DNA of 64,000 nt from Fulvivirga sediminis (lineage in GTDB: Bacteria; Bacteroidota; Bacteroidia; Cytophagales; Cyclobacteriaceae): NCBI RefSeq assembly GCF_016757215.1, contig NZ_JAESIY010000001.1, positions 62,001-126,000 of the forward strand, in the 5' to 3' direction. The position numbers and the translations under genes were made by a program. Positions 51,581 through 60,319 of this stretch are shown here, in pieces; position 1 is the first letter of the stretch, and every line of letters starts with the position of its first letter. The notes beneath the pieces were generated by a model. The model worked only from the letters and a program-made list of their open reading frames with translations. It had not been told where the DNA came from and did no database searches.

Positions 51581-52828
51581 TTAATAATTAGAACCAGCTC
51601 TAATCATAGCACATCTAAATCCTATAGTTGCAGTAGATGAATCTTGATCAAGATATCTTCTTGTTCCAGGTGACATCCAGTAAGCAACATCTTTCCAAGA
51701 ACCACCTTTATAAACTCTTGCTTCGTCAGTAATCAATGAAGTAAAGCCTTCAGGATTATTTTCTCTATCACTATTATAATATTGTTCTCCAGTTGCTGCA
51801 TTTCTAGTCTCATCCATATAACCATCTCTTCGGATTGGATTAAGATCATCAAAATCCTGGAATGACATAGGTCTGTATACATCCAGAACCCACTCACTTA
51901 CGTTACCAGCCATATTATAAAGACCGAAGTCGTTAGGAGGAAACTCGTAAATATATGAGGTAATTAATGCTCCATCGTTTAATTTACCCGCTATACCAGC
52001 ATAGTCACCACGTCCCCTTTTGAAGTTAGCCAAGAAATAACCCATTTCTTTACCATATGGATTTCTTAAAGCGTGTCCATCCCAAGGGTATACTCTTTGG
52101 TGTGTTTGGTTCTCATCTAACCACTGAGTACCAATAAGTGCGGTAGCAGCATATTCCCACTCAGCTTCTGAAGGTAGTCTGTAGTTTGGAAGTACCACAC
52201 CTGACTCTAAAGGAATTCTTCCATCCGTTTCAGCATATTCTTCACCAGAATCTTCAGCCATTTTCATGTTTACGGCCCTAGTTCTCCATTCTGCATAGTT
52301 ATTTGCTTGTACCCAGCTAACACCCACTACAGGGAAATATCTAAAGCCAGGATATCTAAGGTAGTGGTCTACATAAGGATCGTTATATGCTAATCTACTT
52401 ACCCAAACTGAGGTATCTGGTAAGGCAGACATATATACCTCTCTTGAAGAATCAGACACATTGAGATAGTGTAGATATTCTAACCAGTGGATGTTTGCAA
52501 TTTCTGTTTCATCCATATAGAAAGAAGCCACTGAAACAGTTCTCTCTATATTGTCTCGTCTTTTAAGTACATCCTCTTCGTAAGAGCCTATAACAGCTCT
52601 ACCACCTTCAATAAAACGCAAATTAGGACCTTCAGGCTGACCTGCATATGGGTTTACCATAAATCCATTATTATCCTCATCATTATAAGCCAATCCGGTG
52701 GCTGTACTTACGGCTCCCGGGTGTACACTGGTAGGTCTACTACTTCCACCCATAAAACACGAAGTAAGCAACATTGAACCACTGACAACTAACAAAGCAC
52801 TTTTAAAAAAGCTTGCAGTTCTTTTCAT
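51581..52828 (-). CDS. gldJ: Gliding-motility lipoprotein GldJ
   Basis: This 415-residue lipoprotein (C24 in LTSCFMGG) has a formylglycine-generating-enzyme/sulfatase-modifying-factor fold from about 70 to 412. Landmarks are FIEGGRAVIGS, FYMDETEIANIHWLEYL, RLPSEAEWEYAA, YNMAGNVSEWV and YKGGSWKDVAYW ending GFRCA. TGLAYNDEDNNGF near residue 48 is the segment I associate with GldJ rather than GldK. GldJ is an outer-membrane component of the gliding/type IX secretion machinery that stabilises other Gld proteins. No gldKLMN or porU genes are adjacent. If it is GldK the pathway is the same. Confidence 0.75.
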   Translation of the reverse strand: MKRTASFFKSALLVVSGSMLLTSCFMGGSSRPTSVHPGAVSTATGLAYNDEDNNGFMVNPYAGQPEGPNLRFIEGGRAVIGSYEEDVLKRRDNIERTVSVASFYMDETEIANIHWLEYLHYLNVSDSSREVYMSALPDTSVWVSRLAYNDPYVDHYLRYPGFRYFPVVGVSWVQANNYAEWRTRAVNMKMAEDSGEEYAETDGRIPLESGVVLPNYRLPSEAEWEYAATALIGTQWLDENQTHQRVYPWDGHALRNPYGKEMGYFLANFKRGRGDYAGIAGKLNDGALITSYIYEFPPNDFGLYNMAGNVSEWVLDVYRPMSFQDFDDLNPIRRDGYMDETRNAATGEQYYNSDRENNPEGFTSLITDEARVYKGGSWKDVAYWMSPGTRRYLDQDSSTATIGFRCAMIRAGSNY

Positions 52829-53210
52829 ACCTGTTTTATTTATTCAAAAAAATCAAATGCAAACACTAATATAGTGATATAAATATATCCAATACAAGTT
52901 ATTTGGTAGCCAAAATAACATTTCTATTTGATAATTATTAAACAAAAGATAGATTTTTAAATATTATCATTTTGTGAATAGCTACCAAAGAGTGCCAAAA
53001 TTACTAAAAAATATGCTCACTTCTATATAAGCAGAAAATGATTCAGCATATCATAATAGCCCATAATACTTTTATAGAATACGCGAGAAGACTAAAAAAC
53101 CACTTAACAAATCCCCAAGCCGCATAATTAGTATTGATTTACTTTTAAATCAACTTATATAATATTTGAGACTGTATATACTTAATTGCTCCTTTTGGTA
53201 AACCAACGAA
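52829..53210. other. Divergent intergenic region between gldJ and lytS, 382 nt
   Basis: This AT-rich region should hold the promoters of both genes. On the lytS side is an inverted repeat TTGATTTA (53134-53141) and TAAATCAA (53146-53153) with a four-base loop, 58 nt before the ATG. A near-match TAATATTTG follows it. No gene is visible. Confidence 0.5.
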
Positions 53211-54260
53211 ATGATAACCATTGATAATTTTAATAAAAAGAAACTGTATTGGCTTTTCCAAGGCGTGGGCTGGTTATTATTTTATTTGATATATGTTTCT
53301 ATTGCATCATACGTTTCTGGTTTTAAATCAGCAGTATTCCTTGGCTATTTGAATACTGTACTTGTAGGCTTACTCATAACCCATTTTTATAGGGCTCATG
53401 TTAAAAAGTATAATTGGCTTAGATTAGGCCTTTTTAAATTAGCCGTGAGGGTTTTGTTAGCTTCATTTGTATTGGCAGTGATCTGGTCCGTGGTAGTGCT
53501 ACCAATTAATTTTGTTTTTTTTCAAACCAATGCTGATAGTGAGTTTTCTTGGTTTATGGCCTTATTGGTCACTTTTAATCTTTCTATAATGATATTGGGC
53601 TGGTCACTTATATATTTTTTGTTTCAGGTTTTTATAAATTTTAAAAGAACAGAAATCGAAAAATGGAAGCTTCAAGCAGCAGTTAAAGATGCAGAACTTA
53701 TTGCTCTGAAATCTCAAATAAACCCGCATTTTATATTTAATAGTTTAAATAATATCAGGTCCCTTGTAGTAGAGAATCCGGAAAAGGCCAGAGATATGAT
53801 CACACATTTGTCAGGTCTTTTAAGATATTCCATACAGTTTAATGATATGGAAAAGGTTTCCTTAGAAAGTGAATTGGAAATAGTTCAAAATTACTTGAAT
53901 CTGGAATCTATCCAGCTTGAAGATAGGCTTAACTATAAATTGGAGATCAAACCGGAAACGTTAGATTTGGAAATTCCTCCTATGGCGGTTCAGTTGCTGG
54001 TAGAGAATGCTATAAAACATGGTATATCTGATTTGCCTGATGGAGGCACAATTCATATCAAATCGTATTTGGGGCAAGGTGCCCTTACTATAGAAGTGAT
54101 AAATAGTGGCCAATTAAAGACTACCACTAACAGTACAGGTATAGGCTTGAAAAATGCCTCTGATAGGTTAAAGCTCTTATTTGGAAAATTATCTGATTTA
54201 AAAATTGAAAACCTGGATAGTAATTTTGTTTCTGCCAGATTTACTATTCCATTAACATAG
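53211..54260 (+). CDS. LytS-type sensor histidine kinase
   Basis: This 349-residue membrane kinase has four transmembrane helices (about 14-143). The phosphoacceptor H173 lies in KSQINPHFIFNSLNNIRS, the signature of the LytS/YehU His_kinase family, and a HATPase domain follows (PPMAVQLLVENAIKHGI, then TGIGLKNASDRLKLLFG). It phosphorylates the LytTR regulator encoded 6 nt downstream. The signal is unknown. Confidence 0.93.
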   Translation: MITIDNFNKKKLYWLFQGVGWLLFYLIYVSIASYVSGFKSAVFLGYLNTVLVGLLITHFYRAHVKKYNWLRLGLFKLAVRVLLASFVLAVIWSVVVLPINFVFFQTNADSEFSWFMALLVTFNLSIMILGWSLIYFLFQVFINFKRTEIEKWKLQAAVKDAELIALKSQINPHFIFNSLNNIRSLVVENPEKARDMITHLSGLLRYSIQFNDMEKVSLESELEIVQNYLNLESIQLEDRLNYKLEIKPETLDLEIPPMAVQLLVENAIKHGISDLPDGGTIHIKSYLGQGALTIEVINSGQLKTTTNSTGIGLKNASDRLKLLFGKLSDLKIENLDSNFVSARFTIPLT

Positions 54261-54266
54261 AAAATT

Positions 54267-54983
54267 ATGAGAACATTAGTAGTAGATGATTCAAGGTTAG
54301 CCAGGAATGAGCTAAAGAGATTATTGAAAGAGTTTGATCATGTAAATGTGATTGGTGAAGCTGCTAATGCAATGGAGGCGAAGGAAAAGATAGAAGTTGA
54401 GAAACCTGATTTGGTTTTTCTTGATATTCAGATGCCTGGAAAGAATGGATTTGAATTACTAGAAGAGCTTGAACACATTCCATATATAGTTTTTACCACG
54501 GCATATGATGAATATGCTATAAAGGCTTTTGAATACAATGCGCTCGATTATCTGCAAAAGCCTATACAAAAGGATAGGCTAGCTGGTGCTGTGAGTAAGG
54601 TGGGCGAAAAAATAACTAAGGATGAAGCAAAGGATGACGGGGACCGAATGACTGCTAATGATCAGGTATTTGTAAAAGATGGTGATAATTGCTGGTTTGT
54701 GCAGCTTGCTAATGTTCGCATGTTGGAGGTAGACGGAAACTATACCAAGTTATATTTTGATGAACATAAACCAATGATACCCCGGACACTGAACTATCTG
54801 GAATCTCGTTTGGACACGAAAACTTTTTTCAGAGCCAATCGGCAGCAGATTATTAATTTGAAGTGGGTAGATAGAATAGAGCCATGGTTTAGCGGGAGTA
54901 TCAAGATTTATATGAAAGGTGGACAGGAAGTGGATGTTTCCCGAAGACAAACTCAACGGTTCAAAGAACTAATGAGCTTTTAA
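54267..54983 (+). CDS. LytTR family response regulator
   Basis: This 238-residue regulator has a receiver (about 1-118: D7-D8, phosphoacceptor D53 in LVFLDIQMPG, lysine in YLQKPI) and a LytTR DNA-binding domain (about 132-236: FVKDGDNCWFV, FFRANRQQIINL, SRRQTQRFKEL). It is the partner of the kinase 6 nt upstream. LytTR proteins bind paired 9-bp direct repeats; none was searched for systematically. Confidence 0.93.
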   Translation: MRTLVVDDSRLARNELKRLLKEFDHVNVIGEAANAMEAKEKIEVEKPDLVFLDIQMPGKNGFELLEELEHIPYIVFTTAYDEYAIKAFEYNALDYLQKPIQKDRLAGAVSKVGEKITKDEAKDDGDRMTANDQVFVKDGDNCWFVQLANVRMLEVDGNYTKLYFDEHKPMIPRTLNYLESRLDTKTFFRANRQQIINLKWVDRIEPWFSGSIKIYMKGGQEVDVSRRQTQRFKELMSF

Positions 54984-55168
54984 AGAGCAGAATGCTTCCA
55001 TAAAGCGACATAATTATCGATGAATAGAATCCCATTTTGGGAGAATAGTGGTTAATATTGGAATTGAAATGTAGAAAAATCGTTATTTTTTGGTTGTTCT
55101 GCGGGTTTTGACTGCTGGCATAGTGTTTACATTGGTTGTGTAAAGATTCAAATTTAAAACCAGTTGAT

Positions 55169-55420
55169 ATGATACCGTTGGATGACTTTAAAACACTACC
55201 TTTTGACAAGAAATGTGATTTTATAACCGTGTTTGCAGACTATTTGATTTATAGAACTGAAGACGAAAATAAATTTTACCTATATTATCTTGCAGGTTAT
55301 TTTGTAGAGGTATGTTATGCACCATTTGAGAATAAAGTGCTAGGAATAAATGCTTTTGACTCGGCTACTGGATTAGGCCCATACTTAGACGCCATTCAGA
55401 TTGGGGAATTAGCAGTTTAA
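55169..55420 (+). CDS. Small acidic protein of unknown function
   Basis: This 83-residue soluble protein starts at ATG 55169 (MIPLDDFKTLPFDKK); a TTG at 55136 would add eleven residues. It is a single small alpha/beta-looking domain with many aromatic residues (YLIYRTEDENKFYLYYLAGYF). I do not recognise a family. It follows the LytTR regulator by 185 nt, and its stop directly abuts the stop of the convergent mfd gene. Confidence 0.65.
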   Translation: MIPLDDFKTLPFDKKCDFITVFADYLIYRTEDENKFYLYYLAGYFVEVCYAPFENKVLGINAFDSATGLGPYLDAIQIGELAV

Positions 55421-58400
55421 TTATTTTTTTCCGGTGATGTGGCTTAATATATCTATTGCCTGATTTACACTTAAAACTTCCTGTATTGTAAGTATTAGCT
55501 TGTCTTTTACTTCCTTTAATCGACAGGTTTTAGGGTTGGTCTGAACGTAAGCGAGGATTCTTCCGAAGGTTTCAGATTTAAAATATTCCTCTTTATCCGA
55601 GCTTACGAAATAACCCTTCATTTTTTCAGATTTAAGGGTAAGTTTCTCAAATCCAAGTTTTTCAGCTAGCCACCTTAACCTCACAGTTTCAATGAGTTCT
55701 TTTACAGATTCTGGCAGAGGTCCAAACCTGTCAATCATCGATTCTGTAAATGCTTTCAGTTCTTCTTCCGTTTTAATATTGTCTAGCTTGGAGTATAGGC
55801 TTAATCTTTCTGAAATATTACTTACGTATTGATCAGGAATAATTACTTCAAGGTCTGTTTCTATATTACAGTCTTGTACTATGACCTTGGCTGCTTCGGA
55901 AAGTTCTTTTACGAAAAGATCTTTAAACTCAGTTTCTTTAAGTTCCTGAACGGCCTCGTCCAATATTTTATGATACATATCAAAACCAAGGTCAGATATA
56001 AATCCGCTTTGCTCTGCTCCTAATAGATTTCCTGCACCACGAATGTCGAGGTCACGCATAGCTACTTTGAAACCATCCCCCAAGTCAGAAAACTCTTCAA
56101 GAGTACTCAGTCTTTTTCTGGCGTCAGATGAAAGTGCTATGGTAGGAGGTGTTAATAAATAACAAAAAGCCTTCTTATTGCTTCTTCCTACTCTGCCACG
56201 CATCTGGTGTAGATCAGAAAGACCGAACATGTGCGCTCGATTTATAATAATGGTGTTGGCATTTGGAATGTCTAATCCAGATTCTATAATATTTGTAGAA
56301 ACTAGCACATCATATTCCCCTGCGATAAACTTCATCATGGCTTTTTCTAGCACAGGACCATCCATTTGGCCATGGGCAATGCCTACTCTGGAGTCAGGTA
56401 CGAGCCTTAGAATTATATTAGCTACTTCTTCAATATCGCCCACCCTGTTATGTACAAAGAAGGCTTGTCCGCCTCTTCTTAATTCATAGCTTATGGCATC
56501 CCTCACTATTTCTTCGTTAAAAGTGTGCAGCTCGGTTGTTACAGGTTGTCTATTTGGTGGAGGTGTAGAAATAATACTTAAATCTCGGGCTCCCATGAGC
56601 GAGAAATGTAGAGTACGAGGAATAGGTGTAGCTGTGAGTGTTAGCGCATCCACGTTTACCCGTAATTCCTTGAGTCTTTCTTTTACTTTAACGCCAAATT
56701 TTTGTTCTTCATCAATGATCATTAAACCTAGATCTTTGAATTGAACATCTTTGCTTACTATTCTGTGGGTACCTACTAATATATCAGTCTTTCCTTCTTT
56801 AACCTTTTTTAAAGTCTCTCTTATTTCTTTGGTCGTTTTGAATCTGTTAATGTATTCGATATTAACAGGAAAACTTGAAAGCCTGTCTTTAAAAGTGTTA
56901 TAATGTTGCATAGCTAGTATGGTGGTTGGCACCAAAACAGCTACTTGTTTACTATCAGTTACGGCCTTAAAAGCAGCTCTTATCGCTATTTCAGTTTTTC
57001 CAAACCCTACATCACCACATACCAGCCTGTCCATAGGGTGCTGTTGCTGCATGTCTTCCTTCACATCATCGGTAGCTTTAGCTTGATCAGGAGTGTCTTC
57101 ATAAATAAATGAAGATTCTAACTCCGCTTGCATGAAGCTGTCTTTGCTAAAGGCAAACCCTGGGGCCTTTTTTCTTTTAGCGTAGAGTTCTATTAAGTCT
57201 TTGGCTATATCAGCAACTTGCTTTTTAACCTTTTTCTTTTTGTTCTCCCATTCAGGAGATCCCAGCTTACTAATAGCTGGAGGAGTTCCTTCTTTGCCTG
57301 TATATTTAGATATCTTATGTATAGAGTGAATGCTTACATATAGTAAGTCATCATCTCTATAGATTAGTCTAATCGCCTCTTGCTCTTTTCCGTTGCTTTC
57401 TCGTTTTTCAAGGCCGGCGAATTTGCCTATACCATAATCTATATGTGTGACAAAATCACCAGGCTGTAGGGTACGAAGCTCTTTTAGAGTAAGTGCCTTA
57501 GATTTAGAGTGTTTGTCTTTGGTCTTATATCTGTGAAAACGCTCAAACAGCTGATGATCTGTATAGCAAGCTATTTTAAGGATTTGATCTATGAAACCTT
57601 CTCTTAAGCTGATGTTTAAATCCTGAAAATCACTGGTGTGATCTATTTCTTCAAAAATAGAATGAAGCCGTGTGAGTTGCTGCTGAGAATCTGAGGCAAT
57701 AAGCGTGGTAAAGCCTTTGTCCTGATTATCAGATAAGTTTTGAGAGAGAAGTTTAAAGTCTTTATTAAATGAAGGCTGAGGTTCGGCTGAAAAATCAAAT
57801 GTTTCACTGCACTTTAGATAGAATCTATTGCCAAATTCTATTTTACTTAACTCTTTGGTTTGAGATTCAAAGCTTTTTGAAGTTTCAAACAAATCAGAAG
57901 GGTTTAACACTATCTGTGTATCACCGCTTTCCTCTAGTATTTCATCAAAACTGTCTTTGGCTTTGTCAAAATATGCGTCTATTACATCAATAGACTGTTG
58001 ATAGTCTTTAAACCAGATTTTAGTATTTCTAGGAAGAAAATCTATGAAACCTTGTCTCTCCTCAGCTATTAATTTAGTTTGCACATTGGGTATCAAGTTG
58101 ATCTCTTTTACCGGTTCTACCGAAAGTTGCGTAGAAGGATCAAATGTTCTTATGCTTTCAATTTCACTACCGAATAACTCTAATCTGTAGGGAAGATCTT
58201 GTGCATAACTAAAGATATCAATTATACCTCCTCTTACTGCAAACTGTCCTGCTTCGTAAACAAAGTCAGTTTTTTCAAAATCATAAGAAAGCAGTAATTC
58301 AGCCAGAAATTCAATATCTACTTCTTCACCTACTTTAGCTGAGAAAGTGTTCTTCAATAATGATTTTTTATTGATTACTTTTTCGGTTAAAGCCTCAGGG

Positions 58401-58777
58401 TAAGTAACTATAATTTCACCAGATGATGCCTTATGATTTACCCTATTGAGGATTTCGGCCCGCATAAGTACATTGGCATTTTCAGTTTCTTCAAACTGAT
58501 AGGGACGTTTGTAAGAAGTAGGGAAGAATAGTACCTCTTTGCCAGAGAGTAGGTTTTGAAGATCGCTGTGAAAGTAAGCTGCCTCTTCTTTATCATGCAG
58601 TACTATTAGGTGGTTTTGGTGGTTGATTTGGTATAGAACTGCTACTAATATAGCATCTAAACTGCCCCTTAACCCTTTTAATTGAACACACTTATCCTCA
58701 TTAGGCTTTGTTACTTCAGCCATGGTTTGGATAATACTATCTGCTTTATAAAGTTTAAGAAGTTCTCCTGCTTTCAC
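55421..58777 (-). CDS. mfd: Transcription-repair coupling factor Mfd
   Basis: Mfd removes stalled RNA polymerase from DNA lesions and recruits UvrA. The 1118-residue protein has UvrB-like N-terminal domains (about 1-400), the RNA-polymerase-interacting CarD-like domain (about 435-505: LQPGDFVTHIDYGIGKFAGL), the translocase motor with Walker A GDVGFGKTEIA and DEEQ box IIDEEQKFG, TATPIPRTL, and the C-terminal TRCF domain. The start is GTG at 58777. Two TAnnTTTG boxes lie just upstream. Confidence 0.96.
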   Translation of the reverse strand: MKAGELLKLYKADSIIQTMAEVTKPNEDKCVQLKGLRGSLDAILVAVLYQINHQNHLIVLHDKEEAAYFHSDLQNLLSGKEVLFFPTSYKRPYQFEETENANVLMRAEILNRVNHKASSGEIIVTYPEALTEKVINKKSLLKNTFSAKVGEEVDIEFLAELLLSYDFEKTDFVYEAGQFAVRGGIIDIFSYAQDLPYRLELFGSEIESIRTFDPSTQLSVEPVKEINLIPNVQTKLIAEERQGFIDFLPRNTKIWFKDYQQSIDVIDAYFDKAKDSFDEILEESGDTQIVLNPSDLFETSKSFESQTKELSKIEFGNRFYLKCSETFDFSAEPQPSFNKDFKLLSQNLSDNQDKGFTTLIASDSQQQLTRLHSIFEEIDHTSDFQDLNISLREGFIDQILKIACYTDHQLFERFHRYKTKDKHSKSKALTLKELRTLQPGDFVTHIDYGIGKFAGLEKRESNGKEQEAIRLIYRDDDLLYVSIHSIHKISKYTGKEGTPPAISKLGSPEWENKKKKVKKQVADIAKDLIELYAKRKKAPGFAFSKDSFMQAELESSFIYEDTPDQAKATDDVKEDMQQQHPMDRLVCGDVGFGKTEIAIRAAFKAVTDSKQVAVLVPTTILAMQHYNTFKDRLSSFPVNIEYINRFKTTKEIRETLKKVKEGKTDILVGTHRIVSKDVQFKDLGLMIIDEEQKFGVKVKERLKELRVNVDALTLTATPIPRTLHFSLMGARDLSIISTPPPNRQPVTTELHTFNEEIVRDAISYELRRGGQAFFVHNRVGDIEEVANIILRLVPDSRVGIAHGQMDGPVLEKAMMKFIAGEYDVLVSTNIIESGLDIPNANTIIINRAHMFGLSDLHQMRGRVGRSNKKAFCYLLTPPTIALSSDARKRLSTLEEFSDLGDGFKVAMRDLDIRGAGNLLGAEQSGFISDLGFDMYHKILDEAVQELKETEFKDLFVKELSEAAKVIVQDCNIETDLEVIIPDQYVSNISERLSLYSKLDNIKTEEELKAFTESMIDRFGPLPESVKELIETVRLRWLAEKLGFEKLTLKSEKMKGYFVSSDKEEYFKSETFGRILAYVQTNPKTCRLKEVKDKLILTIQEVLSVNQAIDILSHITGKK

Positions 58778-58788
58778 TTAGCTTTCAA

Positions 58789-58810
58789 CAAAATTAAAGG
58801 CGCAAAGTTA
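58789..58810 (-). promoter_or_regulatory. Two adjacent -7 boxes before mfd
   Basis: The minus strand reads TAACTTTG (complement of 58803-58810) and TAATTTTG (complement of 58789-58796). Both match TAnnTTTG. The nearer one would leave a leader of only a few bases before the GTG, so the further one is more likely. Confidence 0.45.
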
Positions 58811-58877
58811 AAGAATAAAAAGAATCAGTATAGTTAAAGGCTTAGTTTTTAATAAAATATTGTTGAAACAAGGATTT

Positions 58878-59432
58878 TTAAAGAACTGTGTTTTTTAGCA
58901 TATTTTGTATTTGTAGCATATGCCTAAGGTTATGTGCGGTATAAAACCAGAGGGCATCACCCAGGTAGAACTTTAGCCATGAGCCCAAAGCCGTTTTTAC
59001 TTTGAATGATTTTAAATTTTTCTCCTTAATCCTTTCTGTAATTTCAATTGTGGTTTCAATGTTTTGAATAAATCTTTCCAACTCATTTACATTTCTACTC
59101 ACTTGTTTAGGATCAAGCTTTTTAAAGGTTTTCATTTTGTGCTTGATCTTGCCTTCATCAGTAGGTTCCATTCCTTTGGCAAAATAAGCAGCGAGCCAAC
59201 CTGGTTTATATGGGCCATTTTTTGGCTTTAAATCAGTAGCTAATCTGGGTAATATTTGATTGAGATAGACTTCCATAGAAATGTTCATATGCTCAATACA
59301 ATCTGTAATACTCCAGTCTTCATTTTCCTTAGCTTGCATATCTTCGATGCTTAAAGTCTTAAGATTCCGAGCGAATTTTACTAAGGTAGTATTGTCCTGT
59401 TTTAATTTATTGATTAATTCTTTCTGATTCAT
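58878..59432 (-). CDS. DinB family protein
   Basis: This 184-residue protein is a four-helix DinB/YfiT-like bundle. The metal-binding histidines are suggested by TDCIEHMNISMEVYL (near 49) and FYTAHNLRHMLQIQNML (near 165-180). The family includes metal-dependent thiol transferases and damage-inducible proteins of unknown action. It lies downstream of the Crp/Fnr regulator gene on the same strand. A perfect FNR-type box sits about 45-65 nt before its ATG, so it is the most likely direct target of that regulator. Confidence 0.78.
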   Translation of the reverse strand: MNQKELINKLKQDNTTLVKFARNLKTLSIEDMQAKENEDWSITDCIEHMNISMEVYLNQILPRLATDLKPKNGPYKPGWLAAYFAKGMEPTDEGKIKHKMKTFKKLDPKQVSRNVNELERFIQNIETTIEITERIKEKNLKSFKVKTALGSWLKFYLGDALWFYTAHNLRHMLQIQNMLKNTVL

Positions 59433-59475
59433 GCTGGTGTGTTTTCAGTAAAATTAATCACTGTACTACTCATTC

Positions 59476-59495
59476 AACTTGATATAGATCAAGTT
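59476..59495. promoter_or_regulatory. Perfect FNR/CRP-type inverted repeat, TTGAT-N4-ATCAA
   Basis: AACTTGAT (59476-59483) and ATCAAGTT (59488-59495) are exact inverted repeats around ATAG. They contain the FNR consensus TTGATnnnnATCAA. The box sits 3 nt after the stop of the Crp/Fnr gene and about 44 nt before the DinB ATG. No T run follows, so it is not an obvious terminator. Confidence 0.7.
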
Positions 59496-59498
59496 CGC

Positions 59499-60095
59499 TT
59501 ATTTACGTTTTTTCCTTAATCGACTTAAGGTTTCAGGAGTCATTCCCAAGTAAGAAGCAAGATATTTTTGAGGTACTAGCTGGAATATATGTGGGCTTTG
59601 CGACATTAATCGCTCAAATTTTTCTTCTGCTGTGTATGATCTTACTTCCAGCTGCCGGCGAGACATCCCAATCAAAATTTTGGCATTAAACATCCTGCCC
59701 CAGCGTTCTACACTTTTGTATTGGTCAAACATATGCATAAGATCGCTGTGTGAGATGCGTAAAAGTCTGGTGTCTGTAATGGCTTGTAAATACCATTCAG
59801 AAGGGCGTTGGCTTAAAAATGAATCATAAGAACCTGAGTAGTCATCGTCATAAGTAAAGCCTACACATATTTCTTCTCCGTCTATCAGAAAATAACCTCT
59901 TAGTACCCCACTTATTACGTAATAAAAATATCTTTCAGTCTCGCCTTCACGAATTAGATATTCCCCTTTTTCTAAACTACAATAATGCCAATGACTGCTA
60001 AAATCTTCCCATTCAGCTTCTTGCATCTCGGTAAGCTTTAATACATTGGCTTTTAATGCAGCAAGGGCAGAACTATGATTATCTTTGTGCTTCAT
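59499..60095 (-). CDS. Crp/Fnr family transcriptional regulator
   Basis: This 198-residue regulator has a cyclic-nucleotide-binding-type beta barrel (about 25-125: GEYLIREGETERYFYYVISG) and a C-terminal helix-turn-helix (about 155-198). The recognition helix reads TPETLSRLRKK. Its E-x-x-S-R pattern is that of FNR, whose residues contact TTGAT half-sites. The iron-sulphur cysteines of true FNR are absent, and the cAMP-binding RxS motif is not clear, so the signal is unknown. A perfect TTGAT-N4-ATCAA box lies just past its stop. Confidence 0.88.
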   Translation of the reverse strand: MKHKDNHSSALAALKANVLKLTEMQEAEWEDFSSHWHYCSLEKGEYLIREGETERYFYYVISGVLRGYFLIDGEEICVGFTYDDDYSGSYDSFLSQRPSEWYLQAITDTRLLRISHSDLMHMFDQYKSVERWGRMFNAKILIGMSRRQLEVRSYTAEEKFERLMSQSPHIFQLVPQKYLASYLGMTPETLSRLRKKRK

Positions 60096-60124
60096 ATATC
60101 TATAAAAATAGCGAAATCTATTTA

Positions 60125-60319
60125 ATGACAGCGTTAACTACTGTAATCGGGTGGCTCTTAGTTTGGGCGATTTTTAGTGTTCTTATTGGCCTTTACCGTC
60201 CAGTAATTCCTCTTTGGTGGATGGAGAGGCAAAATAGGTTAAAGGTTTTGAAAGTATATGGACTGAGTGCGTTGGTGCTAATGATAATATACCTTTTACT
60301 TAAGTTTTTGGTGATTTAA
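60125..60319 (+). CDS. Small two-helix membrane protein
   Basis: This 64-residue protein has two hydrophobic helices (about 4-24 and 44-63) separated by a polar loop with PLWWMERQNRLKVLKVYG. The start is taken as ATG 60125; an upstream frame from 60056 overlaps the divergent Crp/Fnr gene and adds a polar stretch without family features. I do not recognise the family. It is divergent from the Crp/Fnr gene across 29 nt and overlaps the convergent methyltransferase stop by 4 nt. Confidence 0.65.
   Translation: MTALTTVIGWLLVWAIFSVLIGLYRPVIPLWWMERQNRLKVLKVYGLSALVLMIIYLLLKFLVI

Noticed and set aside
54961-55209. 82-codon minus-strand frame between the LytTR regulator and the small acidic protein
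   Set aside because: It overlaps the ends of two better-supported genes on the other strand and shows no family features.
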